This document shows positions 53,288 through 64,000 of a stretch of DNA of 64,000 nt, piece after piece (positions within the stretch are counted from its first letter, which is position 1; each line of letters starts with the position of its first letter). This stretch comes from Microbacteriaceae bacterium VKM Ac-2855 (lineage in GTDB: Bacteria; Actinomycetota; Actinomycetes; Actinomycetales; Microbacteriaceae). The notes beneath the pieces are model-generated. The model saw only the letters and a program-made list of their open reading frames with translations. It was not told the origin of the DNA and made no database searches. Made by a program: the position numbers and the translations under genes. The stretch is from NCBI GenBank assembly GCA_013204985.1, contig JABMLG010000005.1:260159-324158 (forward strand), given 5' to 3'.

Positions 53288-53338
53288 GCGAGGGACCCGC
53301 CCTGCGGGGGTCCGACGCGCACAGGGCGGGTCCCTCGC
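53288..53338. repeat. Perfect 17-bp inverted repeat with flanking partial copy
   Basis: GCGAGGGACCCGCCCTG and its exact complement (53322-53338) flank a 17-base loop. A partial direct copy, GCGAGGGACCC, lies just before it at 53269-53279. It sits 12 bp past the stop of the VOC gene and may be its terminator, but the extra copy also fits a dispersed palindromic repeat. Confidence 0.65.
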
Positions 53339-53350
53339 AGGAGGAGGCGC

Positions 53351-53947
53351 CTACTGCCAGACGAAGCCGTCGGGGTCGACGAAGGCGCCTGCATCCGCGT
53401 CGACGATGAGGCGATGCGATCCGCTGCCTTCCGGCGCGACCCCGGCGTTCTTCGCCAACGCCTTCCGCGTGTAGAGCGCCAGGCTCACCGGGCCGTCGCC
53501 GCGGAACTCGACGTACTTGCCGAAGTTCTTGCCCACGGTGAAGCCGCGCTCGGCGTAGAACGACTTGCTCGCGGAGACGTCGTCAGCCGCCAGCAGCAGG
53601 GTCACGGTCTCGAAGTCGCGGCTCGCCGGCGCGGTGTCCTTCTTCGCCGAGGTCGCGACCTGCCACACCGTGCCGTCGGGTGCCCGAACGACGCCGCCGA
53701 AGCCCCACAGGGATTTCGCCGCGGGCTTCACCACACTGGCGCCGGCGGCGATCGCCGAGTCGAGGAGGGCCGTCGCGTTCGCCGGCTGCGCCACGAGCAG
53801 AGAGAGGGTGAAGCCGCGGAACCCGCTGCTGGGCGCGCTCGCCTCGCTCACCTGGATGGGAGCAGCGGAACCGAAGGCGGTGGCGTAGAAGCTCGTGGCG
53901 GCGGCGGGGTCCTCCGCCTCGATGGTGACGGATCTGATCTGGGTCAT
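53351..53947 (-). CDS. VOC-superfamily (glyoxalase-like) protein
   Basis: The 198-residue protein contains two vicinal-oxygen-chelate half-domains: residues about 3-100 (VTIEAEDPAAATSFYATAFG to APDGTVWQVA) and about 110-198 (LLLAADDVSASKSFYAERGF to FVDPDGFVWQ). The strand and helix pattern is that of metal-dependent lyases, dioxygenases and resistance proteins, but also of non-enzymatic binders; the reaction cannot be told. The ATG at 53947 has a weak site. It stands alone between the tRNA and katG. Confidence 0.85.
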   Translation of the reverse strand: MTQIRSVTIEAEDPAAATSFYATAFGSAAPIQVSEASAPSSGFRGFTLSLLVAQPANATALLDSAIAAGASVVKPAAKSLWGFGGVVRAPDGTVWQVATSAKKDTAPASRDFETVTLLLAADDVSASKSFYAERGFTVGKNFGKYVEFRGDGPVSLALYTRKALAKNAGVAPEGSGSHRLIVDADAGAFVDPDGFVWQ

Positions 53948-54086
53948 GCTGCACACCGTACGGGCGCGCGCAGCCTGACGCTTCTCGATCCCTGCCCGGT
54001 GTGCCACGAAGGGGCACACAACGAAGGGGGCTGCCCCGCCCACCGCGAAAGCAGCACGCGGTGACAACCCCCTCGAAGGGCTTCGC

Positions 54087-56791
<2,705 letters not shown>

Positions 56792-56808
56792 CCCTCAACC
56801 GTAGTTCA

Positions 56809-56827
56809 GTTTTGATTTCCTCAAAAC
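56809..56827 (-). promoter_or_regulatory. Fur box of the furA-katG operon
   Basis: GTTTTGA and TCAAAAC form a perfect 7-bp inverted repeat around 5 bases (19 bp in all). The AT-rich palindrome contrasts with the surrounding GC-rich DNA and lies directly upstream of furA. This is the expected autoregulatory Fur/PerR-type operator. The leader between it and the GTG is very short. Confidence 0.85.
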
Positions 56828-56849
56828 AACGCGGAGGTGAACGGATCGA

Positions 56850-57272
56850 CTAATCGTCGCTCGGCCGCCGCCGCTGGCGCTTCGTCGCCGAGCGCTGCTG
56901 CTTCGCCGCGAGGTGCCGCCGAGCCGAGCCGCGCGTGGGCCGCGTCGGTCGGCGAACGGCGGCCGGAGGAGCCAAGGCGGTGCGGATGAGCTCGGCGAGC
57001 ATCTCGAGCGCCGTCTCGCGATTGCGCAGTTGCGAACGCTGCTGCGAGACCGTCACCGTGATGGCGCCCGACACCATCCGATTCGCGTATCGATGCAGGA
57101 TCCGCGCCCGCTGCTCCTCGCCGAGCGCTGCCGACTCGGCCGCGCTCCAGCTGAGCTGCACCCGACTGTCCGAGGTGTTGACGTGCTGGCCGCCCGGACC
57201 CGACGAGCGGGAGAACTTCCACTGCAGTTCGGACGCCGGGATCACGAGGTCGGGCAGCACCTCGAGATCCAT
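56850..57272 (-). CDS. arfB: ArfB-like ribosome rescue factor (GGQ domain)
   Basis: The 140-residue protein is a peptidyl-tRNA hydrolase of the ArfB/YaeJ group, which frees stalled ribosomes. The catalytic GGQ is in SRSSGPGGQHVNTSDSRV near the N-terminus. No codon-recognition domain is present, and the C-terminal tail is strongly basic (KQQRSATKRQRRR), which in ArfB enters the empty mRNA channel. The ATG at 57272 gives a normal family length; an ATG at 57353 would add an atypical extension. It runs toward the Fur box and ends 23 bp from it. Confidence 0.92.
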   Translation of the reverse strand: MDLEVLPDLVIPASELQWKFSRSSGPGGQHVNTSDSRVQLSWSAAESAALGEEQRARILHRYANRMVSGAITVTVSQQRSQLRNRETALEMLAELIRTALAPPAAVRRPTRPTRGSARRHLAAKQQRSATKRQRRRPSDD

Positions 57273-57375
57273 ACCGTCAGCCTGGCACGTGGAGCGGGCG
57301 GATGCGGGGTCCAGCGGACCCAGGACAACGAGGCTGGGGCGCCTCACGTCCACCGCGGTTTCGTGGGGATGCCGA

Positions 57376-57401
57376 GACCGCGAGCCGCGCCAAGCGCGGT
57401 C
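57376..57401 (-). terminator. Hairpin after the serine hydrolase gene
   Basis: GACCGCG and CGCGGTC pair around 12 bases a few bases past the serine hydrolase stop on the minus strand. A second small hairpin (GGGTCC/GGACCC, 57307-57321) lies further on, before the ArfB gene. Confidence 0.5.
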
Positions 57402-57407
57402 CCGGGC

Positions 57408-58775
57408 TCAGGCCCAGCGCTCGGGGCTGCGGGTCTCGGCGAGCGGCTGCGGATGCAGCGGGCGCGTCAGCCAGCGCGCCGAGAAGGTCGCGGTCACCGG
57501 GTCGAGCACCAGCCGGAGGCGGTGCGGCGTCTCGACGAAGATCACGTCGACGGTCGCCCCACCCGGAGCGGTGCCGGCGCTCGCCGCGATCGCCTCGGTG
57601 ACCTGCCATGTGCCGCGACCGGGCGTGAAGCCGAGCGCGTCCACGCCCTCGATCAGAACGACACCGCCGTCGGGCGAGACCTCCAGGCGCACCAGTGTCG
57701 GCACATCGTTGCCGGCCGCCGCGCGGAACTGACCGATCGGAAGCGCGTTGCCGTCGTCCCGCACCGGTACCAGAGCGCGGTCCGCGAGTTGCTCGGCGAG
57801 CGATGTGTCCGCAGCCGCGTCGCCGGCGACGTCGATCGCGGGCAGCAGGTGCGTCCACGCGAGGTCGAGCACACCCTGCATGTTGAGGCTCTGCCCGGTG
57901 ATCGCGAGCACCACGCCGTGTTCGGGCAGCACCACGCAGAACTGGCCGTAGGCGCCGTCGCCGCGGTAGCCGTGCCGCGCGATCCAGAATTGGAAGCCGT
58001 AACCCTGCGCCCAGTCGGAGTCGGGATCCGTGCCGTTGGCCACGTGCGAGCGGGTCGCGTCATCGACCCAGCCCGCGGGCAGCAGCTGCCGCCCCTGCCA
58101 CTCGCCGCGCTGCAGGTAGAGCTGGCCCAGCGCCGCGATCGCCTCCGTGCGGGCGTGCAGGCCGCTGTAGCCGAATTCGCGACCGGATTCGTCGCGCAAC
58201 CAGCCGAAGCGGTCGATGCCGAGCGGATCCAGCAGGCGCGGCCGCAGGTACTCGGTGAGCGAGAGTCCGGTGACGCGCTGCACGATCGCCGCCGCCGTGA
58301 ACGTGCACGGCTGGTTGTACGCGAAGAGGGTACCGGGCTCCGCATCCGGCCGAATCAGCAGGAAGCCGCGCACCAGATCGACAGGGTCGTTGGCCCGCGC
58401 ACGGTCGATGGTCTCCTCGCGGTGCCCGCTCGCCATCGCCAGGATGTGCCGCAGCTTCATCGCTCGGGTGCGCGGGTCGGTGATCTCGGCGTCGAGCTCC
58501 GGGAAGTGCGAGATCACGGTGTCGTCGAGATCGAGCAGCCCCTCGGCTACAGCGAAGCCGACCGCGGTCGAGGTGAAGCTCTTGCTCAGCGAGTAGAGCA
58601 GGTGCGGCCGCTCGGCCGAGTACGGCGCCCACCAGCTCTCGGCGACGATCTCGCCGTCGCGCAGCAGCATGAGGCTGTGCGGTTCGATGTCGGCGGCGGA
58701 TTCGAGGGCGTCGACGAAGGCGCGGATCCCCGCGGCGTCGATGCGGTGGGCGGAGGGCGTGCTTCGAGACAGCAT
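57408..58775 (-). CDS. Beta-lactamase-family serine hydrolase
   Basis: The 455-residue protein has the SxxK motif (Ser62-Leu-Ser-Lys65) and a YNQ motif in place of YxN. The fold is that of class C beta-lactamases, esterases and DD-peptidases. No signal peptide is visible, so a cytoplasmic esterase is more likely than a wall enzyme. The last about 120 residues look like a lipocalin-like or beta-rich C-terminal domain. It diverges from the S9 peptidase gene 63 bp away. The substrate is unknown. Confidence 0.87.
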   Translation of the reverse strand: MLSRSTPSAHRIDAAGIRAFVDALESAADIEPHSLMLLRDGEIVAESWWAPYSAERPHLLYSLSKSFTSTAVGFAVAEGLLDLDDTVISHFPELDAEITDPRTRAMKLRHILAMASGHREETIDRARANDPVDLVRGFLLIRPDAEPGTLFAYNQPCTFTAAAIVQRVTGLSLTEYLRPRLLDPLGIDRFGWLRDESGREFGYSGLHARTEAIAALGQLYLQRGEWQGRQLLPAGWVDDATRSHVANGTDPDSDWAQGYGFQFWIARHGYRGDGAYGQFCVVLPEHGVVLAITGQSLNMQGVLDLAWTHLLPAIDVAGDAAADTSLAEQLADRALVPVRDDGNALPIGQFRAAAGNDVPTLVRLEVSPDGGVVLIEGVDALGFTPGRGTWQVTEAIAASAGTAPGGATVDVIFVETPHRLRLVLDPVTATFSARWLTRPLHPQPLAETRSPERWA

Positions 58776-58838
58776 CCATCGATGCTACGTGCGGATGCAG
58801 CCGGTAGCGTCGAAGCAGGAGAGCAACGAGGGAGCCGG

Positions 58839-60689
58839 ATGACGTTCGCACCGACACGAACCGAGGACGCCGAACGACTGGGCCACGAGCTGGTCGAGGC
58901 GTGGGGCAGCTGGGGGCCGACGATGACGCCCGATGCGGGCCGCGTGGCCTTCATCAGCGACCGCGCGGGCACCCCGGAGGTCTGGGTGCAGGAGGTGGTC
59001 GCGAGCGGGCCGGTGCCCGAGGCGATGTGCATCCGCTTCACGGAGGACCCGGTGATCGAGGTCTCGTGGTCGGCGGACTCGGCGTGGCTGGCGTGCTTGG
59101 TCGCGACCGACGGCGGCGTGCGCACGCAGGTCTGGGTCGTGCGGCCCGACGGCACGGATGCGAAGCGGATCGCGGGCTCGCGCGATGCGCACGCGGAGCT
59201 CGGCCCCTGGACCCGCAGCGGGCACCATGTCACGGTCACGATCCCGTCGGCGGAGCCCGATCAGCCCACCCGCTCCTTCCTGATCGACCCCGCCACAGGT
59301 GAGCGGCAGAGCCTCGTCGAGGGCGACCTGATCTCGGTGCTGGACCTCTCGGTCGAGGAGCGGCTCGTCGTGTTGCGCGACGGCCAGCGCGGCCACCAGT
59401 ACTGCGTGGTCGTCGACCGGCTCACGGCCGAGAACCACCTGTTGCTGCCCGACTCCGGCACCGGCTCGACCGATGTCGCGATGCTGCGCCCGGCCCCGAT
59501 CAACGACCACGAGAGTCCGCTCGTCGCCTACGTCGCGACCGATGTCGACCTGCCGCGACGCCAACTCGTCGCGATGCCGATCGGGATGAACGGCTGGCGC
59601 GGCCGGGTCCGCCGCCTCGCCGAGCGCCCCGACGCCGAGCTCGAGGGTCTCGACGCCGACGACGCCGGCGAGGTGCTGATGCTGGTGTGGAACGTCGCCG
59701 GGCAGAGCGAGCTCGAGCTGTTCGACACCATCACGAACCAGCGGATCCCGGTGGCCGGCCTGCCCGGTCTGGTCGCGACCACCCCGGTGCTGTCTCGCGA
59801 CGGCAGCTCCGTCATCGTCGGCGTCGAGGGGCCGGAGCGACCGCGCGAGCTCTGGCGGCTGGACACGCACACGCACGAGTGGTCGCGGATCACGGCGGTG
59901 CCCGAGCTGCCCACGACGCCGTTGGTGGTGCCGACGCTGGAGCGCTTCGAGGGCCGCGACGGCCTCCCGCTGACCGGTTGGCTCTACCCGGGTGCGGGCA
60001 CCGAGCCCGGCCCGGCGATGCTGAGCCTGCACGGCGGGCCGGAGTCGCAGGAGCGGCCGACCTTCAGCCCGCAGCATCAGGCGATGGCCGCGGCCGGCAT
60101 CACGGTATTCGCGCCGAACGTGCGCGGCTCCTCCGGATTCGGGCGCGACTTCGTGCACGCGGACGACGTCGAGCGCCGCTACGGCGCGTTCGACGACGTC
60201 CTCGCCGCGGCGGCCTACCTCGTCGAGACCGGAGTCGCGGATGCGGATCGGATCGCGGTCACGGGCCGCTCCTACGGCGGTTACCTCACGCTCGCCTCGC
60301 TCGCGTTCTCGCCGGGCGTCTTCGCCGCGGGGGTCGACATCTGCGGCATGTCGCACCTGCTCACGTTCTATCGCGACACCGAGCCGTGGATCGCCTCCGC
60401 CGCCGTCACCAAGTACGGGCATCCGGAGCATGATGCCGAGTTGCTCGAAGAGCTCTCGCCGCTCGGCCGCGCCTTCGCGATCGACGTGCCCCTTCTCGTG
60501 GTGCACGGCGAGCTCGACACGAACGTGCCCATCGGCGAGGCGCACCAGATCGTCGCGGCCCTGCGCGATCTCGGCCGGCCGGTCGACTACCTCGAACTCG
60601 CGGGCGAAGGGCACGAGTACCGCCGGAAGGACACGAAGCAGCTGCTCGTCGGCACCCTGCTGAGTTTCCTCACGGACGCGCTGGCGTGA
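58839..60689 (+). CDS. S9-family prolyl-oligopeptidase-like peptidase
   Basis: The 616-residue protein combines an N-terminal beta-propeller (about 30-350) with a C-terminal alpha/beta-hydrolase domain (about 370-616). Catalytic Ser is in TGRSYGGY, Asp in VHGELDTNVP and His in EGHEY. It likely hydrolyses short peptides or acylated peptides (acylaminoacyl-peptidase-like). I start at the ATG at 58839, preceded by GAGGGAG; the same frame is open for another 640 codons upstream, but only as antisense to other genes. The next gene overlaps its stop. Confidence 0.92.
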   Translation: MTFAPTRTEDAERLGHELVEAWGSWGPTMTPDAGRVAFISDRAGTPEVWVQEVVASGPVPEAMCIRFTEDPVIEVSWSADSAWLACLVATDGGVRTQVWVVRPDGTDAKRIAGSRDAHAELGPWTRSGHHVTVTIPSAEPDQPTRSFLIDPATGERQSLVEGDLISVLDLSVEERLVVLRDGQRGHQYCVVVDRLTAENHLLLPDSGTGSTDVAMLRPAPINDHESPLVAYVATDVDLPRRQLVAMPIGMNGWRGRVRRLAERPDAELEGLDADDAGEVLMLVWNVAGQSELELFDTITNQRIPVAGLPGLVATTPVLSRDGSSVIVGVEGPERPRELWRLDTHTHEWSRITAVPELPTTPLVVPTLERFEGRDGLPLTGWLYPGAGTEPGPAMLSLHGGPESQERPTFSPQHQAMAAAGITVFAPNVRGSSGFGRDFVHADDVERRYGAFDDVLAAAAYLVETGVADADRIAVTGRSYGGYLTLASLAFSPGVFAAGVDICGMSHLLTFYRDTEPWIASAAVTKYGHPEHDAELLEELSPLGRAFAIDVPLLVVHGELDTNVPIGEAHQIVAALRDLGRPVDYLELAGEGHEYRRKDTKQLLVGTLLSFLTDALA

Positions 60690-61186
60690 GGCGCGCCGTC
60701 GGCTGGAGCATCGTCGCCGCCGTCACCGCCGTCGTGGTGGGCGGCGCGATTCTGCTCACCGGCTGGGACCAGCGGCAGGCCGGTCCGGCCGTCGCCGGCT
60801 TCCTCGCCGATCCCGATCCGCTCGCCGAGGCCACCGTGGTCAGCGGCAGCGCGCTGGGCACGAGCCTCTGGCAGCAGAGCCAGACGGTGCTAGCCCTGCC
60901 GACGGGAGCGGCGGATGCGCTGACGACCGCGGATCCGCTGTTCGCCGTCTGCGACGGCGCGTCCTCCTGCGCCGACGGCTGGGGCCCGGCCGAGGCCATC
61001 GAGACAACGACCTCGTTCCCCCTGACCGCCGTGCCGCTGCTGGAGTCGCTGGGTGAGGATCCGTTGAGCTGGTCGTGCACCGGCCGCACGGTGGCGGAGG
61101 CGGGGAAGTCGCCGTGGGCGGAGGCCGACATCGTCTGCCTCGACACGGCTGGCACGCGGCTGCTGTTCGGGCGCTCGCGAACCTAG
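60686..61186 (+). CDS. Small membrane-anchored protein, function unknown
   Basis: The 166-residue protein has a single N-terminal hydrophobic helix (about 5-26) followed by an extracytoplasmic domain with four cysteines. The helix could also be a signal peptide. It starts with GTG overlapping the peptidase stop (GTGA), so the two are co-translated. I do not recognise the domain. Confidence 0.65.
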   Translation: MRRAVGWSIVAAVTAVVVGGAILLTGWDQRQAGPAVAGFLADPDPLAEATVVSGSALGTSLWQQSQTVLALPTGAADALTTADPLFAVCDGASSCADGWGPAEAIETTTSFPLTAVPLLESLGEDPLSWSCTGRTVAEAGKSPWAEADIVCLDTAGTRLLFGRSRT

Positions 61187-61225
61187 GGTCGGGCAGGCGC
61201 GGGCAGGCGGGCAGCCGCGAGCGGG

Positions 61226-61489
61226 CTACGGGGCGTTCTGCTCGAACTCGCCCGCCATCGACCCGTGCAACGGATGCGCGGGGTCGTCTCCGACGCCGAA
61301 GCTCGGTACCTGGTCGACCGTCTCCTCCACGACGGCCTGCTCCGACTCCACCGTCTGCAGGGTGTCGTCGAGCAGCTCGGCGGCGACCACGCTCGAGAGG
61401 CCGCTGCGCTCGCCGGGGCCGGGATCACTGACCGCGGCCTCCGCACCGATTCGGCCGGTCACGGCGTTCGCTTCGAGGGAGCTGGGCAT
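61226..61489 (-). CDS. Small acidic protein (87 aa), function unknown
   Basis: An ATG at 61489 with AGGAC upstream opens an 87-residue acidic frame. A central helix-prone part (SVVAAELLDDTLQTVESEQ) follows a Gly/Pro-rich N-terminus. No signal peptide, helix-turn-helix or metal motif is seen. It lies between the GH13 gene (77 bp upstream) and a convergent membrane-protein gene, and may be co-transcribed with GH13. I do not recognise a family. Confidence 0.6.
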   Translation of the reverse strand: MPSSLEANAVTGRIGAEAAVSDPGPGERSGLSSVVAAELLDDTLQTVESEQAVVEETVDQVPSFGVGDDPAHPLHGSMAGEFEQNAP

Positions 61490-61566
61490 TGTGCCGTCCT
61501 TTCGTGCCGTATCCGTGGATGTGAGTTGAGAATAGCCCTGCGCCCGCTGCAGCACCGCCGCACTGG

Positions 61567-62832
61567 TCAGACGTGCATCGACCAGCTGTGCGGCGCGACC
61601 GGACGTGCATCGAGTTCGACTGTCGCATCCGACAGATTCAGCGCCAGCACGGCTCGCTCTCCGGAGGGGCCCGTGGCCACGAACAGCACGCTCTCGTTCG
61701 TGAGCTGTTCGCTGCGCACCTGGGCGTTCGCCAGCCAGGGGTGCTGGCGGCGGAACGCGATGGCCTCCTGGTGTGCACGAAAGAGATCGTTCCGCGGCAA
61801 CGGCTCGTCGGGGAAGGTCGGGCGGATCGCGTCGTCGCCTCCGGCGCGTTCCTCTTTCACGGCGCGCATGCCGCGCTCGTCGCCCGAGTAGATGCTCGGT
61901 GTGCCGGCGATGAACATCAGAACGGCGACGGCGTGGCCGTGGTGACGCTCGTCGTCGATCGCGGAGGCGAACCGCGTGACGTCGTGGTTGCCGATGAACG
62001 TCATCGGCAGGAACACCGACGCGAACTCGTTGTGCCGGTGCAGCGACCAATCCAGCTCGTACCAGTTGCCCTCCTGCACCGCGCTGCGGATCGCCTTCCA
62101 CACCTCGTACTGGGTCACCGAGTCCAGACCAGACGCCTCCACGTAGGCGGCGTAGTCGCCGTGGATCACTTCGCCCACGAACCATGCGGCGGGGAACCGT
62201 TCGCGCAGCGGTTCGATCGTCGCGCGCCAGAACGCCGGCGGTACCGCGTAGGCGGCGTCGAGGCGCCAGCCATCGATACCGCGCTCGAGCCAGTACGCCA
62301 TCGCCTCCTGCACGGCCGCCACGACATCCGGATTCTCGTGGTTCAGCACCACGAGCGCGTCGTGGCCCTCGAACACGTCGACCTGCAGCCCGTCGACGGT
62401 GTGCGCATCCGGTCCGCTCGCGAACCGCGCCGCGGCGGCCGAGCCCGGCCCGGCCGCCACAGCCTCCCGCCACCACGGATGCGCGCGGCCGACATGGTTG
62501 AAGACGCCGTCGAGCAGCACGCGGATGCCGCGCTCGCGGCTGGCGCGGATCAGCGCGACGAGGTCGGCCTCATCGCCGAGGCGCGGGTCGACGCGGAGGT
62601 AGTCGATGGTGTCGTAGCCGTGGGTCTCGGAGTCGAACACCGGCGCCAGGAGCAGCCCGTTCGCGCCGAGAGCGAGCAGATCGTCGAGCCAGCCCAGCAA
62701 CTGCGGCAGCCGGTGCACGGTGGCGCCATGCGGGTTGCGGGTCGTGTCGGCGCCCGTGAAACCGAGCGGATAGACGTGCCACCAGATAGCGGTCTCGGCC
62801 CAGCCGTTCTCGGCGGCGGCTCGTGCGTGCAT
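61567..62832 (-). CDS. GH13 alpha-amylase-family enzyme
   Basis: The 421-residue enzyme shows the GH13 conserved regions: VLLDGVFNHVG (region I), GWRLDAAYAV with the nucleophile Asp (II), WFVGEVIHGD with the acid Glu (III) and FIGNHDVTR (IV). No signal peptide is present, so it acts inside the cell on alpha-glucans or maltooligosaccharides. The length is short for a full amylase with domain C, but a C-terminal beta part is present. GAGGGAG precedes the ATG at 62832. Exact specificity is unclear. Confidence 0.93.
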   Translation of the reverse strand: MHARAAAENGWAETAIWWHVYPLGFTGADTTRNPHGATVHRLPQLLGWLDDLLALGANGLLLAPVFDSETHGYDTIDYLRVDPRLGDEADLVALIRASRERGIRVLLDGVFNHVGRAHPWWREAVAAGPGSAAAARFASGPDAHTVDGLQVDVFEGHDALVVLNHENPDVVAAVQEAMAYWLERGIDGWRLDAAYAVPPAFWRATIEPLRERFPAAWFVGEVIHGDYAAYVEASGLDSVTQYEVWKAIRSAVQEGNWYELDWSLHRHNEFASVFLPMTFIGNHDVTRFASAIDDERHHGHAVAVLMFIAGTPSIYSGDERGMRAVKEERAGGDDAIRPTFPDEPLPRNDLFRAHQEAIAFRRQHPWLANAQVRSEQLTNESVLFVATGPSGERAVLALNLSDATVELDARPVAPHSWSMHV

Positions 62833-62882
62833 GGTTCTCCCTCGAGCGACAGCGGAACGTCGCCGCATCGATGCTGGCACAG

Positions 62883-63587
62883 TCACGCCGGGAGGACCCG
62901 GTGCAGCACCTCGCGCTCGGCGAGGGTCCACGCGGTCGTCACCAACAGGTAGAGTGCGGCCGCGAGGGGCACGAACGCGGCGACGATGACAGTGGTCAGC
63001 GGCAGCCAGCTGAGCGCGCGGGCCAGCGGAACCACCGGCTCCGAGCTCAGGGTGAGCCCACGCCACCGCGACAGCAGCACGATGGCGAGGATCAGGCCGA
63101 GCACGATCGCGCCGACGACGCCGCCGGTCGCGAACTGCGCGGCGATGCTCGAGCCGAGCGCGGCCGAGAAGAGGGTGTGCGCGAGCAGCGCGTTCGCGTG
63201 TCCGTTGATCCGCGTCTGCAGGAACAGGCCGTAGACCAGCGAGATCACGGGCGCCTGAAGCAGCATCGGGCCGATTCCGGCGAGCGGCGACACGTTCTCG
63301 GCGGCGTAGAGCGCGAGCGTCTCGCGTTGCAGGCGCTGCGGATCCTTCGCGTGTCGGCGGCGCAACTCGGCGAGCTTCGGGGCGAGCCGCATCCGCGCGA
63401 GTTGGGCGCGCCGCTGCGAGACGCCGACCGGGATCAGCAGGGCGCGGATGATCAGGGTCAGCACCACGATCGCCGCGGCGGACCCCTGCGCACCGGCGAC
63501 CGGTGCGAGCAGGGTGGAGAGGGAGTGCAGCACGGCGTAGGCGCCGTCCAAGGCGGCCGCGACCGGGCCGAAGGCGTAGATGTTCAT
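62883..63587 (-). CDS. YidC/Oxa1-family membrane insertase paralogue
   Basis: The 234-residue protein has a YidC/Oxa1 core with about five hydrophobic helices. A cytoplasmic coiled region follows the second one (LARMRLAPKLAELRRRHAKD). An Arg in the first core helix (IIRALLIPVG) matches the hydrophilic-groove Arg of Oxa1 proteins. It is shorter than the housekeeping YidC and lacks the rpmH-rnpA-yidC context, so it is a second copy. A 94-residue gene precedes it on the same strand, 61 bp away. Confidence 0.85.
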   Translation of the reverse strand: MNIYAFGPVAAALDGAYAVLHSLSTLLAPVAGAQGSAAAIVVLTLIIRALLIPVGVSQRRAQLARMRLAPKLAELRRRHAKDPQRLQRETLALYAAENVSPLAGIGPMLLQAPVISLVYGLFLQTRINGHANALLAHTLFSAALGSSIAAQFATGGVVGAIVLGLILAIVLLSRWRGLTLSSEPVVPLARALSWLPLTTVIVAAFVPLAAALYLLVTTAWTLAEREVLHRVLPA

Positions 63588-63648
63588 TGCAGAGTGCTCC
63601 TCGAGCGCGAAGGGATAGGGTCCGTCTTCGCCGCGACCGAGGGATGAC

Positions 63649-63933
63649 TCAGCGCGACGAGCGGATCCGTCCCGGTGCTCGGGGTGCGGGGCGACCGGGC
63701 GCATCCGGGCGACTCTGCGTGACGACGACCGGCAACTCGACGTGCTCCAGCGGCGGATGCGGCGCGACGGTCGTCCCGGCGACGACGAGCAGGCGCTCGC
63801 GAACCTGCGCGGACGCGGCCAGCGCGGCCCCCGCGGCGGCGACCGCAGCGAGGAGGGCGATCGGATCCACGGAGCCGGTGCCGAGGAGCACGAGGACGAC
63901 GAAGCCGAGGGCGTGCGGAAGAGCGGTGCGCAT
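63649..63933 (-). CDS. Small protein next to YidC paralogue, possibly DUF6412-like
   Basis: The 94-residue protein has two hydrophobic helices (about 5-40) and a Pro/Arg-rich tail. Short two-helix proteins with this layout are found before YidC paralogues in actinobacteria; from memory the family is DUF6412, but I cannot confirm the match. It may assist or be inserted by the adjacent YidC-like protein. It lies near the window end; no gene is seen in the last 67 bases. Confidence 0.65.
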   Translation of the reverse strand: MRTALPHALGFVVLVLLGTGSVDPIALLAAVAAAGAALAASAQVRERLLVVAGTTVAPHPPLEHVELPVVVTQSRPDAPGRPAPRAPGRIRSSR

Positions 63934-64000
63934 CGCGACCTCCCCTCGGTGTGCCGCCAGCCTACGGCGCTCGCACCGAGGGGGTCCAGCCGTCGGGTCG

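Noticed and set aside
53122-53338. An integration site at tRNA-Ser
   Set aside because: No integrase, no direct repeat of the tRNA 3' end and no foreign-looking genes are present nearby; the repeats there look like terminators.
56913-58838. A 640-codon upstream extension of the S9 peptidase frame
   Set aside because: It lies antisense to the ArfB-like and serine hydrolase genes, has non-coding composition, and a good ribosome-binding site supports the ATG at 58839.

Overview
The window is about 64 kb of high-GC DNA from an actinobacterium, most likely a member of the Microbacteriaceae. The support for this is indirect: strong G/C third-position bias, GTG and TTG starts, ATGA/GTGA stop-start overlaps, CUT1 sugar importers without a dedicated ATPase, a LAxTG-type sorting signal, and a furA-katG pair. 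The family assignment is inference. No phage, insertion sequence, integrase or CRISPR array was seen.

Layout. (1) 1-9,400 is a mixed chromosomal region: an SDR oxidoreductase divergent from an XRE/MmyB regulator, a membrane-anchored secreted protein, an aldo/keto reductase, a cell-wall-anchored amidase, an LssY-domain membrane protein and radA, then a gene-poor, apparently decayed stretch. (2) 9,415-12,115 is a stress block: manganese catalase, a conserved 153-aa protein, two tiny acidic proteins and a GNAT acetyltransferase. (3) 12,169-27,815 is a glycan-utilisation locus: GH43, a 2-hydroxyacid dehydrogenase, a LacI regulator, a 1,415-aa secreted lyase-like enzyme, an LplABC-type sugar importer, an alpha/beta hydrolase, a GH36 alpha-galactosidase and a ThuA-like protein. 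Three similar LacI-type palindromes link its divergent promoters. (4) 27,847-29,320 holds an SDR divergent from a MarR regulator, with a palindrome between them.

(5) 29,320-50,929 is a second glycoside locus: a secreted, unusual GH10 enzyme, two GH78 alpha-L-rhamnosidases, two TetR regulators, a CUT1 importer, a TIM-barrel isomerase, a Gfo/Idh/MocA oxidoreductase, GH1, two GH3 enzymes and an ABC exporter. A 24-bp palindrome, each time with a -10-like hexamer 5-6 bases beyond it, lies in front of the GH10 gene, the importer operon and the second GH3 gene. I read these as one regulon. The GH10 protein keeps both catalytic glutamates but departs from xylanases at conserved subsite residues. GH10 also contains the tomatinase TomA of Clavibacter (Microbacteriaceae). 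The locus may therefore act on rhamnose-containing plant saponins or similar glycosides rather than plain xylan. This is the main hypothesis from the window.

(6) 51,095-64,000 is again mixed: a membrane-protein pseudogene with one amber codon, a Fic protein, tRNA-Ser(CGA), a VOC protein, the furA-katG operon with a clear Fur box, an ArfB-like rescue factor, a serine hydrolase, an S9 peptidase, a GH13 enzyme and a YidC/Oxa1 paralogue with a small partner gene.

In the two sugar loci the secreted enzymes would cut the polymer or glycoside outside, the importers take up oligosaccharides (powered by an ATPase encoded elsewhere), and the GH36/GH43/GH1/GH3/GH78 enzymes, which lack signal peptides, finish hydrolysis in the cytoplasm.
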